A stretch of DNA of 64,000 nt, from the NCBI RefSeq assembly GCF_900197875.1, contig NZ_FZMO01000112.1, positions 1-64,000 of the forward strand, given 5' to 3'. The notes beneath the pieces are model-generated. The model was given only the letters and a program-made list of their open reading frames with translations, ran no database searches and was not told the origin of the DNA. This document shows positions 16,217 through 24,310 of this stretch, in pieces. This DNA is from Frankia canadensis. Its GTDB lineage: Bacteria > Actinomycetota > Actinomycetes > Frankiales > Frankiaceae. Positions within the stretch are counted from its first letter, which is position 1; every line of letters starts with the position of its first letter. Position numbers and translations under genes: made by a program.

Positions 16217-16279
16217 GTCGGAGCCGGCCTGCGAGCTTTGCGCCGGCCGCGAGCGCAAATCCCGCCGGCCGGCTCCGAC
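16217..16279. promoter_or_regulatory. Nested 63-bp dyad between hydrolase and DGPF-ECF42
   Basis: Outer 13-bp arms (GTCGGAGCCGGCC at 16217-16229 and its perfect complement at 16267-16279) enclose inner 7-bp arms (TTTGCGC at 16237-16243, GCGCAAA at 16253-16259). All arms are centred on 16248 with equal 7-nt gaps. It may be a twin operator for the divergent promoters or a structured leader. Confidence 0.55.
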
Positions 16280-16329
16280 CCCTGTGTGCGAGCCGCGACC
16301 GGCGCGGTAGCAGGAAAAGGAGTACGGAC

Positions 16330-16695
16330 ATGAAGTTCCTGTTGATGCTGCACAACAACCCGGCAGCCCTTGAGGCCCTCGACGCGGCCGGCCGGCAGGC
16401 GCTCCAGGACGGCCACGCGCGTTTCATCCAGGAGACGCAGCGATCCGGCGAGCTGATCGTGACCCAGGCGCTGCAGCACCCGTCCCGCAGCGCCGTCGTC
16501 CGGGTCCGTAACGGGCAGCCCGCGGTCACCGACGGCCCCTACCTGGAGACCAAGGAGTTCCTCGGCGGCTTCTACATGCTCGACGTCGCGGACCGCGAGC
16601 GTGCGCTCGAACTCGCCGCCGGCATCCCGGACGCCGCCATCGATGGCATGGGCGTCGAGGTGCGTGAGGTCATGTTCGAGGCCGGGCTGGACTGA
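16330..16695 (+). CDS. DGPF-domain (YCII-related) protein, ECF42 partner
   Basis: A 121-aa YCII/DGPF protein starting MKFLLMLHNNPAA, with the hallmark VTDGPYLETKEFLGGFYMLD (DGPY for DGPF). ATG at 16330 follows AAGGAG. It ends immediately before the ECF sigma gene, with no spacer. Proteins of this family are the conserved neighbours of ECF42 sigma factors and usually belong to their regulon. Whether they are enzymes or ligand sensors is not settled. Confidence 0.92.
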   Translation: MKFLLMLHNNPAALEALDAAGRQALQDGHARFIQETQRSGELIVTQALQHPSRSAVVRVRNGQPAVTDGPYLETKEFLGGFYMLDVADRERALELAAGIPDAAIDGMGVEVREVMFEAGLD

Positions 16696-17916
16696 GTGGT
16701 CACCCGCATCGAGGGGCTCCTGCGCGAGCTCGCCCCACACGTGCTGTCCGGCCTGGTCCGCCGGTACGGCCAGTTCGACGCGTGCGAGGACGCCGTACAG
16801 GAGGCCCTCGTCGCGGCCGCCACCTCGTGGACCGAGGACACCATGCCCGAGAACCCGAAAGGCTGGCTGCGTTCCGTCGCGTCGCGCCGGCTCATCGACG
16901 AGATCCGCAGCGACGCCGCCCGCCGGCGCCGCGAGGAGACCGCCGCCGCGCTGGCCGGCAACGCCCCCGAGGCGCCGTCGCCGGCCACCGAGACCGACGA
17001 CACGCTGGCCGTGCTGTTCCTGTGCTGCCACCCCGCCGTCACACCCGCATCGCAGGTCGCGCTCACCCTGCGCGCGGTGGGCGGCCTGACCACCGAGGAG
17101 ATCGCCGCGGCGTTCCTTGTTCCGCCCGCGACGATGGGGCCACGGATCAGTCGCGCGAAGGCGCAGATCAAGTCCGCCGGCGCGACGTTCGCGGTGCCGT
17201 CCGACGACGAGCGGGTTACCCGGCTCCCGGTCGTTTTGCAGGTGCTGTACCTGATCTTCAACGAGGGGTACACGAGCAGTGCCGGGCCGGCCCTGCACCG
17301 TCCCGATCTCGTGGACGAGGCGATCCGGCTGACCAGGCTGCTGCGCGCGGCGCTGCCCGGCGACGGCGAGGTCGCCGGCCTGCTCGCGCTGATGCTGTTC
17401 ACCGACGCCCGCCGCGACACCCGGACCAGCGGGAGTGGCGACCTCGTCCTGCTCGCCGACCAGGACCGCGCCCGCTGGGACCGCACGAAGATTGACGAGG
17501 CGAACACGCTGATCAGCTCAGCGCTTTCGACCGCACCGCCGGGGCCTTATCAGCTGCAGGCAGCGATCGCAGGTGTCCACTGCGCGGCCGCGACGGTCGC
17601 AGACACCGACTGGGCGCAGATCGCCACGCTGTACACCGTCCTCGAGACGCTCGACCCGAGCCCGGTCGTGACGATGAACCGGGCGGTGGCAGTGGCCATG
17701 AGCGACGGCCCGGACGCCGGGCTGCGCCTGCTCGACACCGTCGGGTCGGACGCCAGGCTGCGGCGTGGCCACCGATACCGGGCGACCCGCGCGCATCTGC
17801 TGGACATGGCCGGCGACCGGCCCGGTGCGCGGGCGGAGTTCGCCGCGGCGGCCGCGACGGCGCAGAGCACCCCGGAGCGCGACTACCTGGAACGTCAGGC
17901 GGCCCGCCTTGGGTGA
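16696..17916 (+). CDS. ECF42-type RNA polymerase sigma factor
   Basis: A 406-aa sigma factor, twice the usual ECF length. Residues about 1-80 form sigma2 (GLVRRYGQFDACEDAVQEAL, NPKGWLRSVASRRLID), about 100-165 form sigma4 (ALTLRAVGGLTTEEIAAAFL), and the remainder is the ECF42 C-terminal extension with the LIFNEGYTSSAG motif and TPR-like helices (TMNRAVAVAMSDG). In ECF42 the extension, and not an anti-sigma factor, is thought to control activity. GTG at 16696 directly follows the DGPF stop codon, so the genes are co-translated. Confidence 0.93.
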   Translation: MVTRIEGLLRELAPHVLSGLVRRYGQFDACEDAVQEALVAAATSWTEDTMPENPKGWLRSVASRRLIDEIRSDAARRRREETAAALAGNAPEAPSPATETDDTLAVLFLCCHPAVTPASQVALTLRAVGGLTTEEIAAAFLVPPATMGPRISRAKAQIKSAGATFAVPSDDERVTRLPVVLQVLYLIFNEGYTSSAGPALHRPDLVDEAIRLTRLLRAALPGDGEVAGLLALMLFTDARRDTRTSGSGDLVLLADQDRARWDRTKIDEANTLISSALSTAPPGPYQLQAAIAGVHCAAATVADTDWAQIATLYTVLETLDPSPVVTMNRAVAVAMSDGPDAGLRLLDTVGSDARLRRGHRYRATRAHLLDMAGDRPGARAEFAAAAATAQSTPERDYLERQAARLG

Positions 17917-18123
17917 TTGGTACGCGGCGACCAGCGCACGGCGGCCAACCAACCGCCTCGAACCCGTCGGGGCCGAGGCGCATGCGACTGAACCCGCTCG
18001 CCCCACGCGGGCGTGGCGGGCGCGGGAACCGGACGGTAACATCTGGCGACTGGCCAGTCACGGCCGGTCGCGCGACGATCGAACCGTCGTGGCGTCCAGC
18101 GAACGAGGCGGGGCTGCGTACCG
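17917..18123. promoter_or_regulatory. Gap before the decarboxylase gene with a GACTGGCCAGTC palindrome
   Basis: A perfect 12-bp palindrome at 18048-18059 lies 64 bp upstream of the decarboxylase start. A protein-binding role is a guess. No coding or RNA feature is visible in the rest of the gap. Confidence 0.3.
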
Positions 18124-19734
18124 ATGGGCCACGGATCAACCGTTCACAGTGTGACGTACGACCTGCTCAGGTCGCTGGGCATGACGACCGTCTTCGGGAA
18201 CCCGGGATCGACGGAGGAGCCGTTCCTGCAGAACTTCCCGGCCGACTTCACCTATGTCCTCGGCCTGCAGGAGGCCTCCGTCATCGCCATGGCAGATGCG
18301 TTCGCGCAGGTCACCCTGCGGCCAACGCTGGTGAACCTGCATTCCTCGGCGGGCGTGGGGAACGCCATCGGCAACCTGGTCACGGCTTACCATGGCCACA
18401 CACCGCTGGTCGTCACCTCGGGCCAGCAGCACCGCGAGATGGTGATCGGCGAACCCTACCTGGGCAACCGCGACGCGACGACCCTGCCGAAGCCCTGGGT
18501 CAAGTGGGCCTATGAGCCGGCCCGCGCCGAGGATGTCCCCGCAGCCCTGATGCGGGCCTACGCGATGGCGGTGCAGCCCCCGGCCGGCCCCGTCTATCTC
18601 TCGATCCCGCTCGATGACTGGAACGTTCCGCTGGCCGGCCCGGCCGTCGTGCGTGGCGTGAGCACCCTCGTCGCGCCCGACGTCGAGAGGCTGCGGGGCT
18701 TCGCCGAGCGCATCTCCGCCAGCCGGCGACCGGCCCTGGTGTTCGGTCCCGACGTCGACCGGCGTGGCGGCTGGCACGCGGCCATCGCGCTCGCCGAGAA
18801 GCTGCGGGCATCCGTCTACGGGCCGCCGCTGCCGGATCGGATCTCGTTCCCGGAGGACCATCCTCTCTACCAGGGGCCGCTCGGGATCTCCCTGAAAGCC
18901 GTGAGCGACCGGCTCGGGGGGCACGACCTCGTGGTCGTTGCCGGCGCCGAGGTGTTCCGCTACTACCCCTATGTGCCCGGCGTCGTCCTGCCTCCTGGCA
19001 CCGCGTTGCTGCACATCACGGACGACCCGGCGGTGGCCGCGTCCGCGCGCGCCGGCGACAGCGTGCTGGGCGACCCGCGGATCGCCCTCGAACTGCTCAC
19101 CGAGCTGGTGGAGGAGGGCGCGCGACGCACACCCCCTGAGCCGGCGCGGCGCGCCAGGACCCTGCCCGAGGGGCCGAGCAGGCCGCTGACGGCGGCCGAG
19201 GTCCATGCGGCGCTGAACACGGCCCGCCCGCCGCACGCCGTCCTCGTCTACGAGTCGACCTCGACGATGGCCCTGCAGAACGAGTGGCTGCCGACGGTCG
19301 AGCCCGGCTCGTTCTTCGCGACGGCCAGCGGCGGCATCGGCTGGGCGGTGCCGGCCGCAGTCGGCGTGGCGCTCGGCGACCGGGCGCGCGGCGAACGCCG
19401 GCCAGTGATCGGGGTCATCGGTGACGGCTCCTTCCAGTACTCCGTGCAGGCCATCTGGACCGCCGCGCAGCACGAGTTGCCCATCGCGTACGTCGTCCTG
19501 CGTAACCGGGAGTACTCGGTGCTGAAGTCCTTCGCCGAACTGGAGAACGCCCCAGGCGTGCCAGGGCTCGACCTGCCGGGACTGGACATCGTGTCGCTGG
19601 CACGCGGCTTCGGCTGCCGGGGCGTCGACGTCGAGACCGTGGACGAGCTGGAGAAGGAACTCACCGCCGCGCTGGAGACCAACACCCCCACCGTGATCGT
19701 GGTCGAGACCAGGCCCCAGCACGCCGACCTCTGA
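18124..19734 (+). CDS. Benzoylformate decarboxylase-like ThDP enzyme
   Basis: A 536-aa thiamine-diphosphate enzyme that aligns end to end with Pseudomonas benzoylformate decarboxylase (MdlC). Shared features are VFGNPGSTEEPFLQNFPADF (active-site Ser29), LQEAS (Glu50, ThDP activator), NLHSSAGVGNAIGNLVTAYH (His73), and the ThDP-Mg site GDGSFQYSVQAIWTAAQHEL with NREY. The second catalytic His of MdlC (His281 in FRYHQY) is Tyr281 here (FRYYPY). The enzyme should still decarboxylate or carboligate 2-oxo acids, but benzoylformate need not be the substrate. It stands alone, without mandelate-pathway neighbours. Confidence 0.85.
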   Translation: MGHGSTVHSVTYDLLRSLGMTTVFGNPGSTEEPFLQNFPADFTYVLGLQEASVIAMADAFAQVTLRPTLVNLHSSAGVGNAIGNLVTAYHGHTPLVVTSGQQHREMVIGEPYLGNRDATTLPKPWVKWAYEPARAEDVPAALMRAYAMAVQPPAGPVYLSIPLDDWNVPLAGPAVVRGVSTLVAPDVERLRGFAERISASRRPALVFGPDVDRRGGWHAAIALAEKLRASVYGPPLPDRISFPEDHPLYQGPLGISLKAVSDRLGGHDLVVVAGAEVFRYYPYVPGVVLPPGTALLHITDDPAVAASARAGDSVLGDPRIALELLTELVEEGARRTPPEPARRARTLPEGPSRPLTAAEVHAALNTARPPHAVLVYESTSTMALQNEWLPTVEPGSFFATASGGIGWAVPAAVGVALGDRARGERRPVIGVIGDGSFQYSVQAIWTAAQHELPIAYVVLRNREYSVLKSFAELENAPGVPGLDLPGLDIVSLARGFGCRGVDVETVDELEKELTAALETNTPTVIVVETRPQHADL

Positions 19735-19839
19735 GCCATGCCCCGCTCGCCAGGACCGTGTGCCAGCGGGCCCGGCCATCTTGAGGGGGTCGGGGCGACA
19801 TCGAGCCGGCCGAGACGGAGCCGGATCTGTTTCCTGGGG

Positions 19840-19935
19840 CGCCGCCGGATGAGCCTGCCCGTCGAGCGCGTTGTGCGTGTCGGTTCTGAGCTGGGTGACC
19901 AAGCCGCGGGCGGTCGCGGTGCCGACTACCAGGTC
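19840..19935 (-). pseudogene. Remnant of a DNA-binding-like segment (copy 2)
   Basis: The minus strand reads VGTATARGLVTQLRTDTHNA, nearly the same as the remnant at 8618 (VGADTARGLVAQIRSDTH). Flanking protein sequence differs, so both are separate leftovers of one repeated gene family. Apart from this, 19735-20069 holds nothing recognisable. Confidence 0.4.
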
Positions 19936-20069
19936 TACGGAACGCCCGTTCGATTCGGCAGATGATCTAACGACCGGCGCCATCACTGGACATCATCCCT
20001 GGCCAAGGCCCGGGTAGCGACCGGCCGAACAGTGATTTCAGGGCCAGCCCAGGGCGGCCTGCGCGGTGT

Positions 20070-21014
20070 TCATTGCTGGCGCCGGTGGTCGCAACGGTGG
20101 AGGTCGGCCTCCAGCGCGCCCCGATCCCAGCCGGCCAGGTCGGCGGCTGCGGCGTAGGTGGTGTCCAGGAAGTCGGCGAGGACCTGGTCGGGGTTCGCGG
20201 CGGCGGCCACGGCTTCATACGGGAGCAGGAACTCGCCGCTGGGGCCGTAGTAGGCGGCGTCCGGGCGGACCGGATGGACAGCGTAGCCGGCCGGTTCGGG
20301 GTAGGCGTAGGCGTAGAATGCGCCTTCCTCGCCGCCGGGCCAGAATCCGCAACTGGCCAACTCGTGGGAGTAGCCCTCGCGCGTCACCCACACGGGGAGA
20401 TTCGGGACTCCGCCGGGGTTGGGTGGGGCGGTGCGTCCGGAGAACCGGGTGCAGGCCATGTCCATGCCGCCCCAGAAGAAATGCACCGGGCTGGCCTTGC
20501 CGATGAACCGGGACCGGAACACCGTGATGACCCGGTTGGCCCGCAGGAGCTGGCGCCAGAATAGCTCGACCGCGTGCGGGTCGTAGGAGGCGTGCTGGTA
20601 GTCGTCGGCGAACGGGATGGCCGGATCGACCTCGTTGGGCCTGGCATGGATATGGGTTTGGATGCCCAGGTCATCCAGAGCCTGCATGGTTTCGGTGTAG
20701 AACTGGGCCACCGGTTTAGGCGCCAGCGCCACCTGCTGGCGGCGGCCGTCGCTGGTACGGATATGTAGCTGATGGTCGAGGAAGTCGAACTCGATGTCGA
20801 AATCCCCATTGCGGTACGGGATGGTCGAGGTGGTCAACCCGCGCGGGTTGACGTATAGGGTGACATGCCACCAGTGGTTGATCATCGGCGCATGCGCCAT
20901 GCGGATCTTGCCGACGATCTGGGTCCACATGTGCAGCGTGTCCTTCGTGTCGCTCCAGTCCCGCAGCCGCAACCGCGGCCACACCTGCGTCTGCACTGTG
21001 CTCTGCTCGGTCAT
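20070..21014 (-). CDS. DUF5996 family protein
   Basis: A 314-aa protein matching DUF5996: WPRLRLRDWSDTKDTLHMWT at the N-terminus, HWWHVTLYVNPRGLTTSTIP, VHFFWGGMDMACTRFSGRTA in the middle, and a Pro/Tyr-rich end with AAYYGPSGEFLLPYE. The function of the family is unknown; it has no membrane segment or signal. ATG at 21014 sits behind a strong GGGAGGAACG site and overlaps the stop codon of a small frame upstream (ATGA). Confidence 0.85.
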   Translation of the reverse strand: MTEQSTVQTQVWPRLRLRDWSDTKDTLHMWTQIVGKIRMAHAPMINHWWHVTLYVNPRGLTTSTIPYRNGDFDIEFDFLDHQLHIRTSDGRRQQVALAPKPVAQFYTETMQALDDLGIQTHIHARPNEVDPAIPFADDYQHASYDPHAVELFWRQLLRANRVITVFRSRFIGKASPVHFFWGGMDMACTRFSGRTAPPNPGGVPNLPVWVTREGYSHELASCGFWPGGEEGAFYAYAYPEPAGYAVHPVRPDAAYYGPSGEFLLPYEAVAAAANPDQVLADFLDTTYAAAADLAGWDRGALEADLHRCDHRRQQ

Positions 21015-21262
21015 CGTTCCTCCCACGGATACCCGGCATCGTTCCTATTGATCAACGCCCACCGACGCGCACACGCCGGCCGGTAGGCGCGGTCGTCGCC
21101 GTGACGGGCGATCAGCCGGCGTCGACGCCTTGCCAGCCCGGTGAACATCCGCAGCGCGATGCGTTTGGGTATGAGCCGAACGCCACCCACCCCGTTAGGC
21201 GGGTCCGCATCGCGGCCATGATGAGCATCTGGGGGGTGCCGGGGGAGGAACCGGGCTCCCAA
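21011..21262 (-). CDS. Small basic reading frame overlapping DUF5996
   Basis: An 83-residue frame ends ATGA-overlapped with the DUF5996 start and contains a basic stretch (MFTGLARRRRRLIARHGDDR, then AYRPACARRWALIN). It may be the C-terminus of a decayed gene or a real small partner. No family was recognised and there is no clear ribosome site. The rest of 21027-21557 shows nothing else. Confidence 0.25.
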   Translation of the reverse strand: MGARFLPRHPPDAHHGRDADPPNGVGGVRLIPKRIALRMFTGLARRRRRLIARHGDDRAYRPACARRWALINRNDAGYPWEER

Positions 21263-21557
21263 TCCGGTGCATCCCGCCCCGGCCGGACTCCAGCCAGCGG
21301 GCCAGCGTGGAGTCCTGGCCGGGGCACTCTGGTGCGCGTCCGCGTCGGCGAGCGAGCGGGCCGGCCGGCCACACCGGCTGGGCGGGCGCCGAATGAGCTC
21401 AACGCCGCATCGACGAACAGGTCACGCAAGCATCTTTCCCACGGCTGCTGAACCCCGGCGCCGTCGAGGAATCCACCGTCCTGCCATTCCGACGCCCGGG
21501 TCGCCCCTTCCGTTCACCCCGACGTCACCAACCGGATCCGGGGAAATGAGAGGAGGA

Positions 21558-21980
21558 TCAGGCGCGGGCGGCCGCAGCGTCGGCGCGGGCCAAGGTGGCG
21601 TCCAGGACGGCGTACTCGGCTTCTTCCACGGCGGAGATGGCGAAAGAGATCGCGCAGGCGGCGTCGTCCTCCGCGTACTCCGCACGCCGCTCGGCACGGT
21701 TGGCGTCGCGCTCCGCCTGCTTCTGTTGGACCTCGGCACGCACCTCGCTCACATGGTCCTTCCAGCGGTCCTGGATCTCGCTCCACCGACTGGAAGCCTC
21801 CTGGGTAACGTCCGCCGCCTTCTCGCGAAGCTCGCCCGCGCGCTGCTCGGCGTTGGCACGAGCCTGCTCGACTTTGGCCGCCAACTCCTCGCGGGTCTCG
21901 GCCTCGGCCGTGCCCGCGGCATCCTCGGCTGCCTTGGCGCGCCCTGAAAGGTAGGCCAGTTGCTCGGACAAACGGGCCAT
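21558..21980 (-). CDS. Coiled-coil protein of unknown function
   Basis: A 140-aa, Ala/Glu/Arg-rich, almost wholly helical protein (AETREELAAKVEQARANAEQ, VRAEVQQKQAERDANRAERR) with no membrane segment. Such proteins occur widely in Frankia and related actinomycetes, often called hypothetical or apolipoprotein-like. ATG at 21980 follows GGAAGG; a GTG four codons upstream is a weaker start. Function is unknown. Confidence 0.7.
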   Translation of the reverse strand: MARLSEQLAYLSGRAKAAEDAAGTAEAETREELAAKVEQARANAEQRAGELREKAADVTQEASSRWSEIQDRWKDHVSEVRAEVQQKQAERDANRAERRAEYAEDDAACAISFAISAVEEAEYAVLDATLARADAAAARA

Positions 21981-22092
21981 AGTGCTCACCCTTCCGCTGT
22001 CTTCCTGCACAATCACACGGCAGTTACGCTAACGCGGCTTCTCGGCTCACGCAGGTTGACCAACGACGGCGGCCGCCGCACCAGCATCCCCA

Positions 22093-22884
22093 TTACCATG
22101 ATATGGGGCCATCTATCGACCTCAACCGGCGGATGAGGGATTCGGCGTGGTCGGGGCGGCGTTCGTAGTCGCGGGCGTGCCGGCGGTGCCCGGTGATCCA
22201 CGACGGAGTTCTCTCGACGACCCACCGGCGTGGCAGGACGGAGAAGCCCTTCTGTCCGGCGGGTTTACGCACCACCTGCACGGTGAGGGTCAGGATCCGG
22301 ACAGCCCAGTCGACGAACGTGCCCGTGAAGCCGGCGTCGGCGAACACCAGCCGTAGCCGCCGGCCGGCGAAGAAACCGTCGAGCAGGAGCTGCCGGCCGC
22401 CGGCGGTGTCATGCGTGCTCGCCGGGACCACGAGCACGGCCAGCAGCAGGCCCATCGTGTCCACGACGACGAACCGCTTGCGGCCGTTGATTTTCTTGCC
22501 GGCGTCGTAGCCGCGGGAGGACGCCGGGACGGTGTCAGCGCCCTTCACCGACTGGGAATCGATGATCCCCGCGGTCGGTTCCGGGGCCCGGCCTTCCTGA
22601 GCGCGGGCCTGCTCCCGCAGCGCATCGTGAACACGTTCGGTCACACCCAGGTCGTGCCAGCGGGCGAAGTAGTAGTACACGGTCTGCCACGGCGGATAGT
22701 CCGACGGCAACGCCCGCCACGCACAGCCGTTACGCACCACGTACAGGATCGCGTCGACGACATCGCGCCGATCATGCTTCTCCCGGCGACCCACCACCGC
22801 CGGCGGCGGGAGCAACGGCCCGACCAACGCCCACTGCGAGTCCGACAGATCCGACGGATACCGATGACGAGGAGCACGCGCCAT
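22093..22884 (-). mobile_element. IS5-family transposase (IS427-like)
   Basis: A 263-aa single-frame transposase: YPSDLSDSQWALVGPLLPPP, the first Asp region IIDSQSVKGADTV, VVDTMGLLLAVLVVPASTHD, the second Asp in RLVFADAGFTGTFVDW, and the Glu region RRWVVERTPSWITGHRRHAR. Relatives normally continue past RPDHAES with a further 20-30 residues; here the end reads LIRRLRSIDGPISW, so the 3' end is altered or truncated. ATG at 22884 is preferred. Clear terminal inverted repeats could not be identified, so activity is doubtful. Confidence 0.8.
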
Positions 22885-23028
22885 CCGTCCACCGTCAGCC
22901 CCCCGCCACCCCCAGCCGGCCATGATCCGACGAGTGCACCCCCATCGCACACCCCGCAAATCCAGCCGGATAGGCCAGGTCCAACGAGACACCAGATCGC
23001 TGTCCTCGCGCACCTCGACAGGCCCAGG

Positions 23029-24219
23029 TCATGAACGATGAGCAAGGTCCACTCTCCCTGGCTGCCCGGCTGGCCGTGGCTGAGCGCTCATCCTCGCGTC
23101 GAGGACCGAGTGACGGTGCTGGAGACCCGGCTCGTTGCGCCCGAAGACCAGTTCGGACCGCGCGCCCGAGGAAAGGTTCTTCTGGATTTCGACAGCGAGC
23201 TGATAGTCCTCGTCGCGGACTGTCGAGTGCGCGAAGTCGAACAGTCTTTCCGCGCCCGCCCGGGTGGTCTCGTCCGCAAGGTCCAGCTTTGAGGCGTTCT
23301 GGTGGCAGGTCACCGAGTGCCCGGGCCCGTTGCCGGGGTAGATCCGGAAGACCTCGCTGTTGGCGGCACTCGCCGAAACGACGATGTTGGGAAACAGCGC
23401 GTAGGCGATCGACAGGTTGTCCAGCGGCTGCCATTCTTCGGCGGACCGGTCCGCGAGGCCCGTGAGGTGCCGCAACGGAACGACCAGCCGATGGTGCGGG
23501 CCGAACGAGTCGAAAAGCGCGCAGTTTCCCAGGGCAAGCTGGGCGAACGTGTCGCGGTGCAGGGTGGAGAAGTGATAGCTCTCGGCGAAAGTGTCCAGAG
23601 CGAGCTTCCAGTTGATCGGGGAGTCGAGAACCCGCTCACCCACCGGCGACCAGTCGCCGATCCCCCACGAGGCAAGCTCCGGACCGAGCGGCCCCAGATG
23701 GGCCTCGATGTCCAGGGGCCCGTTCTCCGGCTGGAGGCCGACCCACAGAAACCCGGCATGCTCCGCGGCCGGCAGTTCCGTGAGGCCTGTTCCGCCGGCC
23801 GCCAGTGACGGGAAACCCTCACGGCCGGGCCCTCCGACGAAGCGGCCCGCAGCGTCGTACGTCCAGGCGTGGTACGGGCACACGAACCGTTCGGCTGTGC
23901 CGCAGCGCACCGCGACCGGTGCCTGGCGATGAGCGCAGATGTTGTGGAAGGCCCTGACGGTGCCGTCCTGACTCCGGGTCAGAAGCACGGGAACGTCCAT
24001 CACCGTCTTCGTGCAGAAACTTCCGGCGGTCGGCAGCTCCGAGCGGTAGCCGACCAGCTGTGGCGAGCCGAAAAGGAGTTCGCGTTCACGTTCGAAACGT
24101 TGCTGGCTGGTGTAGGCATCGGCCGGCTGACGGCGTTCAGCCGGCTCCATGTCGGTTGTCCGGTCCATGGCGACTTTGAGCGCGCGCCGGGTGAGGTCCA
24201 TGAGCTCGCTGCGGTCCAT
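23029..24219 (-). CDS. Rieske-type aromatic-ring-hydroxylating oxygenase, large subunit
   Basis: A 396-aa oxygenase. The Rieske cluster motif Cys95-x-His97...Cys114-x2-His117 lies in ICAHRQAPVAVRCGTAERF and VCPYHAWTYD. The mononuclear iron site is in LALDTFAESYHFSTLH (His216, His221), with the third ligand probably Asp near residue 336-338 (VRDEDY). It hydroxylates or demethylates an organic substrate with electrons from a reductase not encoded here. ATG at 24219 follows GGGAG. It runs with the glycosyltransferase upstream. The last 25 residues after NEPGLQH are not typical of the family and abut the IS element. Confidence 0.88.
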   Translation of the reverse strand: MDRSELMDLTRRALKVAMDRTTDMEPAERRQPADAYTSQQRFERERELLFGSPQLVGYRSELPTAGSFCTKTVMDVPVLLTRSQDGTVRAFHNICAHRQAPVAVRCGTAERFVCPYHAWTYDAAGRFVGGPGREGFPSLAAGGTGLTELPAAEHAGFLWVGLQPENGPLDIEAHLGPLGPELASWGIGDWSPVGERVLDSPINWKLALDTFAESYHFSTLHRDTFAQLALGNCALFDSFGPHHRLVVPLRHLTGLADRSAEEWQPLDNLSIAYALFPNIVVSASAANSEVFRIYPGNGPGHSVTCHQNASKLDLADETTRAGAERLFDFAHSTVRDEDYQLAVEIQKNLSSGARSELVFGRNEPGLQHRHSVLDARMSAQPRPAGQPGRVDLAHRS

Positions 24220-24310
24220 CGGTGGCTCCCTTGTACGGCGGCCGGGTCGTGGCCGGCCCGCCGGGTGATCGGTGGATTCTCCGGCCGATCGTGTCCGGGC
24301 CGGAGAGAAA

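Noticed and set aside
18136-19986. 616-residue minus-strand open frame opposite the decarboxylase gene
   Set aside because: It is the high-GC shadow of a gene with full family similarity; its sequence is low-complexity with no domain. Only the short segment near 19840-19935 has independent meaning.
22885-23028. Terminal inverted repeats of the IS5-type element, and truncation of the Rieske gene by it
   Set aside because: No matching ends could be found by eye, and the Rieske gene has its own stop codon. The odd C-terminus alone does not prove disruption.
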